In this document: positions 47,622 to 60,784 of the stretch, in pieces
Layout: every line of letters starts with the position of its first letter
Numbering within the stretch: the stretch's first letter is position 1
Assembly (NCBI GenBank): GCA_035041965.1
Contig: JAPYMA010000553.1
Span: 93,822 to 157,821 of the forward strand
DNA length: 64,000 bases
DNA from: Anisakis pegreffii
Taxonomy: Eukaryota; Nematoda; Chromadorea; Rhabditida; Anisakidae
Direction of reading: 5' to 3'
Translations under genes and position numbers: made by a program
The notes under the pieces: generated by a model
Database searches by the model: none
What the model saw: only the letters and a program-made list of their open reading frames with translations
Told to the model about the DNA's origin: nothing

Positions 47622-50600
47622 ATGATTATGTCGCTGAAAATTGACAAAGCGAACACGCACTCAAATCTTATATCAACAATGTTGGCCACCTCCCAATACT
47701 TCATATCACTGATTATCATCATTAACAAACTTACTCTCGCCAATAACACTGTCACAGGTAGCACTTTTCATAAATACTATCGCTATCTAATTTGTCAGTA
47801 TCTGGTTGATATGTAATCATGTTATATGATAGTAATCAATCACATCACATCATATAAGTGTAATGAACGACTCTTTTTAGACTTGTAATTTTTTTTCGAC
47901 TAATCTTCCCGAATAATCGATGCATATCTTTTGTCATGCATCAACTCAATCAATATGTCAGATATAAGAATACAGCCTCATTCGGATATTGTTTTAGAAA
48001 TTTTACTGCTCAAATTCATTTTGAATGATATTTTGTTGCAAGTAGTAATGCTTTCGAGAATGATTCGGTATGTGAAAGGATTGTTAAACTTGAATGTCAT
48101 TCATTTCTTCTAGTTCATTAATGACACCTATTGAGTTTGTAAAAACGACATGTAAACTTGCTAGCTATTCGAATGACTAAGTGATATTCCGCATGTGTCT
48201 ATCCATCTCTCTTTCCATCTCAGAACAGATTCTGTTCTAATTTAAATGATTATTGAATATCCTGCAAATGAAAAATGAATATTTGTCATGTAAATGAATA
48301 TTTGTCAAATAAATTTCGTTCCTAAATATTGAAAAAGTGATGTATGCTATACATATTTTTTAATGTAATCACTTTTGGATTGAGCAAATAGTTGAATCCG
48401 CTGTTGTTTTAATAGTATCATTTAAATCATTAAAAGTATGACTGATAAACGTTCGTTTATGATCAGTGTTGTTTTTTTGTACTTCACCATTGACTTCAGC
48501 AATGTGGTATACTTTAGCCCCGTATAAGCCTGAGCTTACAATTAATCGTAAGCATGAGCTTAATTTGAGCTGATATAGCTGTACTGCTACACTCGTTCGA
48601 GGTTTATATGCTACCTTTTCTGTTTACAAATTGAATTTTAGATAATCCATTGTTGGTTTTGCTATTCGTTTGTTGTAAGAGAGTGCAGAAGAAAGATGGA
48701 GATTAGTTGTTAGAATGACGTTGTAAAAGATAAAAATGAATGAATAAAAACGCATTGATTGCGAGCGAATAACGCTCTGCACTGATTTAGAGTTGTTTAC
48801 TGAGGAAGCAACAAGAACAGACGAGCAGAAGTTACTGCATCATCTATTACGGGAGTATGAAAAGGCAGTGCGACCAGTACGAAACGCATCACATACAATT
48901 ACGGTGAAACTCGGAATGACGATGACGAATATTTTTGAAATGGTTATTGACTTGCAGTGATTCGATTAACTGATTGGTAGTTACTCACAATCAATGAATT
49001 ACTTGTTTTTGGGAACAGATATCCTGAGTTCGTTGTAATTATTGTTGAAAATTAGATGATTTTCACTTTTGAGTATACTCTTAACAAGCGCATTATTGCG
49101 CTTATTAATTGACGATTTGATTGATTTTGTTCACATCAAATTTAAACGTAGACAATTCAACTTGTAGCCATGTTCTGAGGATATCCCTTACGGTTTGAAA
49201 TCCAACTAACAGAATAACCAGCCGATCCGAGACAAAAATCCTTGAGAAAGAAACTTTTGTGAATTCCTTGTGATTGTTTTGCGTTTGTGATGTTCCGTCT
49301 TCACTGAACTCTATATTATAGCAGCATTAGATAATGATGAAATGTTTCATTCAAAGAGTAGTCGAATCGGTACAGTTGATTGAGATTTTCACTGTTTTAT
49401 TTGAATTTCAAAAATGATGGTCAAAGTTCATAAATATTGCAGGATGAAAGGAATCAAGTGTTGACGATAAATGTGTGGTTGGATCAGGTAATGCTTTTCA
49501 ATGATAACTAATAAAGTTGACATCGTTTGATGAGTTGTGAAAAAAACGGATGATTGAGGAATGGAAAGATGAGCTGCTGAGGTGGGATCCGAAGCAGTTC
49601 GGAGGGATCGAGTCGATCCGTATACCTTGTGATTTGATTTGGTTGCCTGATATTGTTCTCTACAACAAGTAAGCTGCTAATTGAACAATCCTTCAGTGAA
49701 ACCAACTCACATTCAGTCAGTCATTCAACGTATCATACGAACTGCCTTGAACACTTCGCATTTGTGTGCAGTAAACTTTCGAACGAATAGAATAAAACTT
49801 TTGAAGACGAAATCACTTTACAGCGCTGATGATTACACTGCTGGTTATATGCGTTCAAGAGCGATGGTCTTTTACGATGGTACTGTATTTTGGCCACCGC
49901 CTACACAACTTAGAAGCACTTGTAAAATTGATGTTACGTATTTTCCATTTGATAGTCAGCATTGTGCTCTGAAATTTGGCTCATGGACTTACCATGGTAA
50001 GTATGCAAGTGAGAGAGGATCTGTCCAGTGAATTTATGAACAGCCAGCGTATAAGTGATACGCACCTCAACGTTTCCTTCTGTTAATAGTACCATTTCAG
50101 TACTAATATATTGGTTAAGTAACGCATTGGTGATCAGTTAGCACCAATTTATTACACGCTACATACTTACTATTTAGAAATACTTGTCGCTGAGTGAAAA
50201 AATGGGAGGTGAGGATTTATTGAAGTTATACGTCGACGTGCCTCATTCCCATCCTCTTTATTATCAGCAAAACTACTGTTATCATAGCGCTGTGATGTGC
50301 GTTTATAATCAGCGATGCGCATGTAGACGAATCATTCTTTAGGCAGCATAGCGTATGAATGTGAAGTTAAAGTGAATCACTGAATAAAGTAAAACATTGC
50401 TTCAGGATTTCAAGTAGACATAACAAATCGAAGCGATAATGTTGATCTAAGTAATTATGTTGTGTCAGGTGAGTTTGATTTAGTGAGCGTTCATCAGAAA
50501 CGAAGAGTAGTTAAATATACATGCTGTCCTGAACCATATCCTGATGTCACTTTTTTCATACACATAAGGAGGAAGGTACGCTTTGTTATTCTACTTAAAA

Positions 50601-53600
50601 ATTGTTTTAACAAGTGCTTTCTTTTCAAATACTTTTTGCAACATTTCATATTAACCAACTACCACTACTCACGGACTTCAACCATTCGTCCGATGCTGCA
50701 CTGAATATGGGGTAGATCATGTGTTGTAATATTTAAGGGACTTCTACGCATCTCAAACTTTTTAGCCGTATCTGTTCAGGTCGGAGGATCTAAGAAGGCG
50801 TGGAAATATTTGAGGGCGTACGCTACATAAATTATTTTCCTCTCTTGTGTACTGAAACGGTCCACCTTGATAACAAATTAACTCATCGGCTTCTCAAGGA
50901 AGTTTTTATTAAAGGATAAATCCAAGAAAGTGTGATGTGATGCTTTTGAATTGATAACTATGATGTAATAAGCGTCCTTTCAGACCCTTTACTATCTCTA
51001 TAATGTTGTCTTTCCATGTATGATGATGTCGGCACTCACACTTTTGGGTTAGTTCATATAATGAAGGCTTATTTTGTTATCATCTATTTGTATTCATTTA
51101 CTTATCTTCAAATCGCATGACTATCCTCTGTGTAAGACATAATAGACCCTTTGATATATCTAACAAACATTGTAGATGTTGTAAGTAGCAAGTAGCAAGT
51201 GTTCTGACGACAAATATTGTAGATACTGCCATTTGCTTGCGATCAAGTGGTTCAGCACTTTGACACGCGCTCTTGCGAACTACTTACTGCATTCATTTGA
51301 CTTCGGTTTGACAGACTAACTGAAAGACTATGATCTTGTTAAGGTGAACTAGTAATGCATCGAGGAAGTTGCTCGACCTTTTGTGTAATACTTTGACTTG
51401 TTCAAATTTACATATCGTATACACGCAAAATGTAACAGCAAGTAAATTTCCCAAATAAATTATATAGCATAGAGAAGACATGATAATGACCCCGTTGAAA
51501 GAGGAATGATGAAAGAAATAATTTTATGGTTTACCAGTAATTTATGATCTTTTTCATATATTCATATATATGAGGGTACACTTTTTCACATACATTTCAA
51601 ATCAAAGTTCAATTTCAGTTAAATTGAATTAAATTTCAATTAAATTTTCAACTAAAGTTAAAATCTTTCAATTAGAATAAATTCATGAGTGCAAAAAACA
51701 CAAGAAGCTCTGCTCTGTGGTACTCGCAACATTCACCGTAACGAGCAGAGAAAAAATGATTCTCATTAACACTGAGCAATCAGTTCGCACTTCTGTCTGT
51801 GCAGTAAATAAATGGATGGCGTTAAGATCAGTGTGTTGCGGGGATCGGAGAATTTTGGAGACTCCGTCCCCGACTTTTTTCCGTTTCCACAATGCACTAG
51901 TTGAGATGACATAGAGTAGTCGAGCGAATAATCACAGTAAAATTCTGTTGGTATGTTAGCTTTTTATGAATTGATAAGAAGTGTCGCAAATTGTAAATAA
52001 CGTTCCTTCTTTTCCTTTTAATTCTTTCAACGTTTATTTCAATGCTTTAGTGTAAGACTAATGAAAGGAATGAAGCATTGGAAAAAGACAAATGCGGAAA
52101 AAATGAGAAATTCATTCAGGAACTATTTGAATTGCGTTTCAGTATTTCTTCTTCCGCCGGATTCTGGTGAAAAGATCGCTCTGGGCATTACGGTATTGCT
52201 TGCTTTTTCGGTAAGATACATATACTGAAATTTTTTACGATAGCTGGATGTTTACAGTCTGAATGAATGCACTTAGTGACATCGATACACCACTCAATTC
52301 CGAGCAAAATTTTCTTCAGCGAATGGGAGTCGAACCCGCGACGTAACTGTGTTGTGGATTTGCCTATGAGCTATTGCAGAGACTGTGCAGCCTCCGCCGA
52401 GTGATTGCATTAGGATTGCAAGAGCCCTAATCGGTAATTAATACGTCGCGGGTTTGACTACCGTTCGCGGAGGAAAGTTTTGCTCGAAGACAAGTTGTGC
52501 ACCAATGTCGTTAATGTTGCCAAGCCTGAGCCAGGCTGTGATTTGGCTTGTATCTAATTATGTGAATGCACTTATTTAAATTACCCAAAATTCAAAATTT
52601 TTGTATTATCTTTATCGAGTGTTGCCCAGTGATTGATTATTGCTTTCAAAATAACAAAAATTCAATTTAATCAAAACTGCTTTCAATCAGTTTGAATTCA
52701 TTCAATCAGGAATGAGTTTAAATATCTATCAACCCAACACATTTGAGGTATTCGTCTTGGCGATCGCTGAGAAAATGCCTGAAACAAGTGATTCGATGCC
52801 TCTTATTGGTATCTATTTGACTGTTGTAATGGCAATGTCAAGTGTTTCAGTGGTTATGACTGTTATGGTAGATTATGATTATTTTTTCGTTTCTGTTCTA
52901 TAACAAAATAGTGATTTGAATGGTTGAGAGGGCATGAAATTGCTCAGATTTCACAGTGTTTATGTGACAAGAATTAAATAAGTATTATTTGGTTACTAGT
53001 AGGGAAGGAAGGAAGTGTCAACTAATCGAGTGTTAAATTAAGGGTTAGATTAAGCCTAGACATACGATCGGTAGATGGAATCATGGTGGAAGATAAATGT
53101 GTGTAACTTTAAGGTATTAAGTTTTCATCACAGAGAAGCATTCAATAGTGCAGTCCCAGAATGGATACATCAATTGGTGTTGCACAATTTGCGTCGAGCA
53201 CTTTGTATGCGTCCGCCTCTCGCACACAACTCCGACTTTTGTTCAGCGAACGGAACTCACTCATTCGTCACTGCCACTGCTTTTGATGATCCCAGTTCGT
53301 ATGCGATTCTCTTTATTCGTTTACCTCTGACATATTTTCGAATGAAATGAAAATGTTTTTGTTTGCCGTTATCTGCTTACGTCCATTTATTTGCCTTTAC
53401 AAGTCAACATCCGCACAATCATCAGATTATTGAATTTATCAACTTTCCTCAAACTATGATAAATTCTCAGTGAGGAACTGGCGGAACGTATATTTTAAAA
53501 GTATCTACAACTAAACATTTTCCCTAATACTTAATTTTTGTTTGTATTCCCACCCCAGCAATCAAACATTTCCAATAATACGCTATCTCGCAGGACTGAA

Positions 53601-56380
53601 ACGTTCATAAGGTTACTGTTGGGATTAGACATCTGCATTTTTTTGCCATTTTGCCCGATATTGTCGCTTCATCGCCATAATAAAGATAAATTGGCTGAAA
53701 GAAAAACTCTGTCGTTATTTATAATGAAAGAGCAATCCTGCGTTGTCGCACGTGAATGACAACAAATGTCGATAAATTTTTGAAACGTTATCTTGGAACA
53801 ATTGTTGATAGTTCTTGACCGCATGTCACCTCCATCTCAGGATCTTCACTTTCTATCAACAAGAATATAGGGAATGAGAAATTGTGATATGGATATTTTA
53901 GTATGGGGATGCTTTAGTGCCAGAGCATTCCGCCTTTTTATGACATCTCTAGTACATTGCTTTGGAGTAGGTTATAGTAAATTGATGATGAAACACACAG
54001 TGCGTAAAGGAAAAGTGCGTAGGGAATAAAACGATGATATTATATTAATCGTTTACAAGGAAACCAAAAATATCTCAATGCAAACATAATAAGTGATCAG
54101 ACTGAGCGAAATAAATACTGAAAATCTCAAAATCTCTATCATTAGGTGGAATACAGCAGCCAAAAAAGGCACATTTCAATAGAAGAATAAGAAATGTACA
54201 AAATATGAGTGAAGACGGGTAAGTCAAAGAACCCGTCATCCACTTTTCATCAAACAAACTTCAGAAACCGAACAGGGCTTCGAAACCATAGCCTATACGA
54301 ATTCAGTCTCACAACAATCACTACTGTTAAATCTCATTCATCGAAAACAACAAAATAACTCATGAATATTCATTCAGTCAACAATAATTCCTAACCAGTC
54401 GTCTTTCAGTAATATTTTGCCTCTTTACCTAATGTACAAGAGACTAAGGAAATCAACTGCTTCCAGTCGTTCGGCATCAAAACGACCTTAGGCCGAAGCT
54501 TTTATGCCTCACGCCCAATTCATATATATTTATAAATTTGCTCATTTGTTAGTTCATTCGATTATATGTGACTCATTTGCATTACTCATTTTCAACGACT
54601 GTTCTCTTTTTAGCTTCATTTCTGTTGGGCGCGAAATTGAAAAATAGATCGTAAATTAATGGTCGGAGGTTTGTTTCCCAAAAAACAAATTATGAATTAA
54701 GTTCTCAAAAGATCAATCAGAAGTGCTATTGAGAGAAGCATTTTTACGAGTATTATTATTTTAAATCGGGTGCTATTTGCATCCGAATATACATTTGAAT
54801 TGAACAGCGAAAAATTTTTTCGAAGAAGACTGTTAATGATTCAACTGAAACGTTTATTCATTGAAGTATTGAATTTTTTCAGTACTGTTATTTCAAATAT
54901 TCCTAATCTCATATTCACGTGAATCGGGTCTCACACCAATCACTGCTAAAATCACATTGTATGCACTGAAAACATTACTATCCATATTTTCATTACTTTT
55001 ACTATTGTTTGGTTCCAGTGGATTTTTGATACTACATTAAATGACCATGTTTCAATAACTACCATTCATTAGTGTTCTTTCGTTATTGAAAAGTAGTATC
55101 TGATGGTACTGTTAAGTAATTTGGTTCATCTCTGAATGAAACGGAGCAAAATACTGTTTCTGTTAAAAATTTTGCTTTTCGTTATTTACCTTTATCTGAA
55201 GCTGTGTTTGATTACTGGTCGATATTTGGTATCATTTGCCGATATTCGAAGCGATTAGTGACACAGACTTTCGATAAAACGACAAGCGATTTCATACTTG
55301 TCAATGTAAACATCGCACAACAAAAAATGTGGATGTCTGCTCCGGTTCACTTATCACTTTTTTGAAGAATATTGCATTTGCTATGAGCGAAGTTCTGCTA
55401 TATGTCGTCGGTTCTCAAGCACTTAGTTGTTTGCTTCATTTCTCATGTTTTTCAGATGGCGGAAATTTTGATGAGGCTGATATGCAGTTTTCAAAAATGC
55501 AAGAAACAGCGATAATAAACGTTGATGAGGAACTCCCAGCGACACATAAAAAGAAGCGAATGAGCAACGAATTACCGATGCACCGATTGATGAAAACTCT
55601 TGTGGTAGGTATTCAGTTGCTTTACGCTTTAGAGCAATACCAACCATCTACCATTCAAAGCAAGTATAAATTTAGTTGACCTGGAGAAGCAGCTATTTAC
55701 ATTGGATATAAATGTTTATTGTGAAGGTTGATTGTGATCGTGAGTGTACACTGAAAACTTTATGGTGCTTTTATCGATCTCTTTTAATATACTACGATTC
55801 ATTTTGAGAAGTTCCTTGCTGTTGAAAAATGTGAAGAAAACTTCAGCATACCATAAGTGATGAATATGTTCTATATTTGCTCACATTTCATAATTTTACA
55901 TTAGTCAAAAGTGAAAGACCCGCGTAAAAGTACCGCGAAGGCACTGGATTATGCCGTAATAGCTCAGTCTGATATGTGAGATGCCGGCAATTCCTTTTTT
56001 CTTGTGGATCATCTTTTCAATCTCAAACTAATGTAATTATGATCCAAAAGGTGTCTAAACCAACCTTCCAGTCGGCTTGAACCATTAGCTATAAACTATT
56101 AAGTTGTATGTGATTCGACTTGAACCATTAAGTTGTATGTGATTCTAATAATCATTCAATACTTTAGGTTCTAATGAGGCGACAACAAATGGAAGACCAC
56201 TGCCAAGCACTGGTAAATGAATGGCGTCAAGTGGCGCAAGTGATCGACCGTCTCTTGTTTTGGGTCTTTCTTATTTGTACTGTCTTAATAACACTCATTC
56301 TTCTCATCATAATACCAACTGCACATCACTCATTAGAAATGGATTTATTTGATGAATCTTTTTATGGTGTACATCAATGA
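47622..56380 (+). CDS. Nicotinic acetylcholine receptor alpha-type subunit, ACR-16/alpha7-like
   Basis: Cys-loop cation channel subunit. Exons: 47622-47757, 48791-48942, 49443-49487, 49559-49668, 49824-49996, 50406-50575, 50984-51047, 52143-52210, 52748-52867, 53114 to about 53237, 55456-55604, 56168-56380; about 507 aa. In order: a hydrophobic leader ([18 protein letters not shown]), [27 protein letters not shown], Cys-loop [15 protein letters not shown] and vicinal cysteines [11 protein letters not shown] (alpha type). TM1 ([20 protein letters not shown]) and TM2 follow, with GEK at the inner mouth (cation selective) and [17 protein letters not shown]. Then come TM3, a long cytoplasmic loop, and TM4 near the C-terminus ([20 protein letters not shown]). 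The leader exon is joined only by phase and is less certain. The donor ending the 53114 exon is unresolved (t|GTTCAG at 53237 gives correct phase). Acceptors at 49558 and 52747 end GAG, and 53113 ends AAG. It may be a levamisole- or nicotine-type drug target. Confidence 0.92.
52275..52512. mobile_element. Fold-back pair of tRNA-derived SINE-like arms
   Basis: The arms 52275-52346 and 52440-52512 are inverted copies with mismatches, sharing GAGCAAAA, TTCGCG/TTCGCTG and AACCCGCGACGTA blocks. On the minus strand the left arm has a perfect Pol III B box, GGTTCGACTCC (52336-52326), preceded by an A-box-like TAGCTCATAGG (52373-52363). The right arm has a degenerate B box on the plus strand. The A-B spacing is shorter than in a normal tRNA and no complete cloverleaf forms, so I call it SINE-like and not a tRNA gene. 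It sits in a receptor intron. Confidence 0.55.
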
Positions 56381-57037
56381 AGCGGTGAATAAATTAAACG
56401 ATTTATTGATTTGAGCACTCATATATCGCATACGTTCCGTTACTGCTTCGTAACGTTAAAATGTGAAGGAAACATTCGTCTAGCTCAGCGAGGAGAATAC
56501 CGCTATTCGTCAACTTACGACGACAGTTGGCATCAAACACTGGGTCGCAGATCAAACCTGATCGTAACTCTGACCACAGTTGTGATCTGCTACGAAACAT
56601 TCTCACTTCTATATTAAGCATAAATAAACATGTTTTGCTATGAAATATCTCATTAATAATATCTTCGCATGAATATTAGACGTTTTCAACTACATTCGAA
56701 TAACGTTTGAACGACGTATTGCGAAGACTAAAAGAAACAAGCGTATGTTGAAAGATCGAATGCGTCACGACTTTGTAAAGCATAAGCACCGCACGCTATG
56801 TTCACAAGCAATTCGCTGAATTTCAAGCAATCACTGATCGCACACAAACGGAATAAGCTCCGTTTAAATGAGTGATGAATCCCATTAACCCATCTTAAAC
56901 GATTAATATATCACTGGTATTATCTTGAAACAGTTTTTTGAGTAAAATTTCTGTTTTGATCGCTTTTGACAAGAAAAAAATTGTTGTTGGAAATGTTCGC
57001 CGTAAATCCAACATCGTGAGTCGTCGAATACCTGTTC
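56381..57037. other. Receptor 3' flank up to LTR element
   Basis: 3' untranslated and intergenic sequence. No other gene seen. Confidence 0.5.
56388..56393 (+). terminator. Likely polyadenylation signal of the receptor gene
   Basis: AATAAA only 7 bases after the TGA stop of the receptor gene. A second AATAAA-like signal follows near 56622 and would give a more usual 3' untranslated length. Confidence 0.4.
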
Positions 57038-57840
57038 TGTCGCGAAGTCCGCGAGTCAAATCCTCCATAAATTTATAAATAATAGAGTTAAATTAGTGAA
57101 ATGATTAATGACATTCAAATGTCATTTTAAGCAAATCTCCAAACTAGTAATAAATACGTAAACAGTGATCAATCAAATAACGGTCCCAAAAACCGTTTGA
57201 ACAGCAGGACAATTGGAGCAATACACGTATTGAGATCAGCCCGTTGTCTTCAAGGAACAAATCTACGCACCACAGCCGGTTATTGTAACCTGGATCTTCT
57301 AAACGGAATTTGTCGGAAAACAAATCTACGCACCACAGCCGGTTATCGTAACCTGGATCTTCTAAATGGAATTTGTCGGAACAGCACGCAGTTCCGAATC
57401 AAGAAGGGTATAAATACAATCGCATGGATCAGTGAAACCACTTCTCCTCCTAACTCCTACTCCACCGAGGAGTCGTCAGACCGAGGAGTCATCAGACTCC
57501 TCCTGCTTCTACAACAACAAGGAGTCGCCACTCTGCTGACAATACAACAACAACTGCGCTGCGACAATCAACGACTGACCCAACGACCTAAGATAAACGG
57601 ATACTCTATCCGTTATCTTGTCATCACCTTCAACAAGGAGTCGCCACTTTCCCCTTTGACATAATCTGTCGCCGTAAATCAACTTTACACCTCATATTGT
57701 ATCTATTTGCCCTTATCCAATAAAATTATCTTATTGTTCGTGCTCTTGTTACCGCACTACAACGCCTCTCAACAACTTAAGATTTGTTGTCGAGAACAAA
57801 TCTTATCATCAATCGTTCTTTTTTATTACTCTTCTCGACA
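57038..57840 (+). repeat. 5' LTR (803 bp)
   Basis: Begins TGT, ends ACA. TATAAATA at 57409 and AATAAA at 57719 fit a promoter and polyadenylation signal in U3 and R. It is longer than the 3' LTR because of a 63-bp tandem duplication (57256-57318 and 57319-57381) and an extra GGAGTC-rich stretch near 57460-57535. Confidence 0.9.
57256..57381 (+). repeat. 63-bp tandem duplication inside the 5' LTR
   Basis: Two copies starting AACAAATCTACGCACCACAG with three or so differences. The 3' LTR has only one copy, so the duplication arose after integration or by LTR recombination. Confidence 0.9.
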
Positions 57841-57875
57841 TCTGGGGGCCCAGCCGGTGAGGTAAGAAACTCACC

Positions 57876-60088
57876 ATGACCGCCATTAATATTCCGGTTA
57901 TCGACCAATTAACTGCTACGCTGACGGGAATACTCAACAGCACCACTGCCATCGATTGGACATGTGAAGCAGCCACCACGGACCTCACAAGTTATTTGCG
58001 GTCCACTCGACAAGGATATCTGTTGGCAAAAAGGAAGATCAACCGATACATCGATGATATAGAATTCTACGCCACCGAATGGAGGAAGGCGTTGAAAGGA
58101 CGAGGAACGACAGACGAGGAGATGCAACGATATACCCAAGCAATCGCCGAACCCACAGGTTTCTTTGCCATTATTTCGCAAGGCAAAGATATGATCGATG
58201 AGATCATTTCTAATATTGATATTATCGATGAAACCTTATCGCCCACCCCCTCCCCTCAACAAGTAAGGCAAATTCCGATAATCCAGAAAATGCCATCTCC
58301 AGACCAGAAATTAATCCAACTCCCACCCAACCAGAAACAAATACATCAAATAATTCATGGGTTCAATTGCCCAAACTTCAACTCCCCATATTTCACGGTG
58401 ACCCAATATTATGGCCAACATTCTGGGCCTCATTCAAATATTCAGTCGACAATGCACCAATTGCGACGGTGCACAAGCTCACTTATTTAATAAGTAGCTT
58501 ACAAGGTGAAGCTGCCCGCGCAGTGGCTGGCTTCGCCATACAAGAATCGAACTATAACGCAATAAAAGATGCGTTGTTCGAATGGTTCGGAGAATCTGAT
58601 TCTCTGCGCCGAAAATTGCACCGAAGTCTTCAATCTATGAAGGCGGTCGACCGTTACTCGTCCTGCGAGTCAGTCAATTCTCTCATGACGATAATACGTC
58701 AATTGAGAGAATTGGGAGATAACGTCAACGACCCACTTCTAGAAACGCTCATTGAGAACAAATTGCCTCAATGGGCGTTACTGGAGATTTACAACGACAA
58801 ACAACACGCAGACGATTGGAACGTGGACCAACTGTGTGCGAAGCTACAATTGATGGTGAAGGTGCGCGAAAACATCAAGTGGTCGCATCCGGTCGAACGA
58901 CAAAAATCGATTGGTTAAGACAAGGGCGTGGAATCCAGCTCCGCATTCACGATCACCCAGCAGCAACAACAACGAGGACCAGGTATCGTCCTCAACAAAT
59001 ACAATAGCTCAAGTGCATGCCCCTTCTGTGGAGGCAAGCACTGGGCAGCTCAATGTGAGCAATACAATACGGCGGAAAGCCGTACAAACAACGCAAAGCA
59101 ACACAAGCTTTGTCTACGGTGCCTGAAAAAGGACCATATATCGAAAGACTGCTGGAGCAAAATCCCGTGCTATTATTGCGGGAAAGCGAATCACCATCAG
59201 GCCTTCTGCTACAAAGCCGCGAAGGAAACAAGTCGATCGAGCCATCAGCACGCAAGCGGTGGCAGTCGAGGTGCACGACAATCGAGACGACAACCGACAA
59301 TGGCAACCGCTGTCAACAACAACAATAATATATCAAGTATGCAGTTAAATCGAGTTAACACTGCACTTTTTGGGCAACGAGATTCTGGCGAAGACAATTT
59401 CGCTACGAATCAAATACTACTGCCGACGACGTATGCCGACGTCATCAATCCAAACAATCCTGACCAAAGATACAAGGCGGTGGTGCTGTTCGACAGCGGT
59501 AGTGACAGCACATATGTCACTAAAGAACTGGTACAGCAGCTCAACCTGCCAATTATCGGCAGAAGACCAGTTACAATTAGCGGATTTGGAGAAACTACAA
59601 CCCAACTCGCGCAAACCGATATCGTCGAAGTTCAAGTGGCTCGGAACGACGGGCCGACTACAATTCGTGCGTTAGTTATTCCAAAACTTACGCATAAAAT
59701 ACTTACTGTGGAGTTACCCGCAAAATTACTCACACACAGAAGTATTCTTTCACTCGAAATACAAGCTGTTCTCAATACGATCAGCAACCGATACGTAATC
59801 ATCGCGATCATCATCGGAGTTACCCTGTTGGGAATCGCAGCGCTTTTGCTGTACTTAAAGTTCACTGGATGCCTCGGCTCGAGTAACAAAGTCCGAATCC
59901 AATTCCCATCCACCTCCGACAACGAACGCGTGACTGCCACAGGCATCGAACTCAAGGAAATGGTACGACGCCCGGAACCAACAAATTCAACAATGGTGGT
60001 ACAACGCCCGAGGATAACAAATGCAACGCCTGGGATCCGACTCCAAAGGCCTGCATCAATATTTTCACCCTTAATAAGTCCACTATGA
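57876..60088 (+). pseudogene. Gag-protease polyprotein remnant of the LTR element
   Basis: Starts at ATG 57876. The first frame runs to 58490. A second frame, open from about 58233, carries the DUF1759-type gag core (LPIFHGDPILWPTFWASF), implying a frameshift between 58233 and 58360, probably in the C-run near 58240-58256. An in-frame TAA at 58916-58918 interrupts the second frame. After it come three zinc knuckles (CPFCGGKHWAAQC, CLRCLKKDHISKDC, CYYCGKANHHQAFC) and a retropepsin-like domain with LFDSGSDSTYV. From about 59715 the frame contains a hydrophobic helix (VIIAIIIGVTLLGIAALLLY) and a basic tail ending at 60088. Polymerase and integrase are missing. Not functional as an autonomous element. 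Confidence 0.88.
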
Positions 60089-60119
60089 CAAATGTGAGAC
60101 TTTTTTTTCCGCTCGGGAG

Positions 60120-60784
60120 TGTCGCGAACTCCGCGAGTAAACCTCAATAATCCTCCATAATCCATAAATAATAGATTTAAATTAGGAAATGATTAATGAC
60201 ATTCAAATGTGATTTTAAGCAAATCTCCAAACAAATGATAAATGCGTAAACAATAATCAATCAAATAACGGCCCCAAAAACCGTTGAAACAGCAAAACAA
60301 TTGGAACGAAACACGTATCGAGATCAGCTCATTGTCTTCAAAAACCAAATCTGCGCACCGAAGCCAGTTATTGTGAACTAGATCTTCTAAATGGAACTTA
60401 TCAAAACAATACGCAGTTCCGGATCAAGAAGGGTATAAATACAATCACATGGATCATTGCTGGCATCTGCTGACAATACAACGACAACTGCGCTGTGATA
60501 ATCAACGACTGACCCAGCGACACAAGATAAACGGATACTCTATCCGTTATCTTGTCATCACCTTCAACAAGGAGCCGCCACCTTCCCTTTTGCATAACCT
60601 ATCCCCATCAATCAATTTCTCACTTTGTATAATATAACCTTGCATCATCATCATATTGTTAAATAAAATCCTACTACTCGTTCCCTCGTTACCACATCAC
60701 AAAACGCCACTCAACAACATAAGATTTGTCGTCGAGAACAAATCTTTCACGAACAAAAGTTCCCTAAATTTACTCTTCTCGACA
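60120..60784 (+). repeat. 3' LTR (665 bp)
   Basis: Aligns to the 5' LTR end to end with many substitutions and lacks the 63-bp tandem duplication. A GAGACTTTTTTTTCCGC tract just upstream takes the place of a polypurine tract. Confidence 0.9.

Larger units (their letters stand above)
57038..60784 (+). mobile_element. BEL/Pao-type LTR retrotransposon, internally deleted, 3747 bp
   Basis: Two LTRs starting TGTCGCG and ending TCTCGACA enclose gag-protease remnants. The whole is flanked by a perfect 5-bp duplication TGTTC (57033-57037 and 60785-60789). The internal region begins TCTGGGGGCCCAGCCGG, the likely tRNA primer site. Gag, zinc knuckles and an aspartic protease are present; reverse transcriptase, RNase H and integrase are absent. 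The protease frame runs directly into a membrane-anchor segment like the tail of an env-type protein. The LTRs differ at many positions, so the insertion is old. Confidence 0.92.

Noticed and set aside
55945..56010. tRNA-like TAGCTCAGTCTG segment
   Set aside because: It resembles a D-arm/A box but has no B box or acceptor stem. At best a SINE scrap.
57256..57381. Direct repeats considered as CRISPR-like or satellite
   Set aside because: Only two adjacent copies without spacers, clearly an internal duplication of the 5' LTR.
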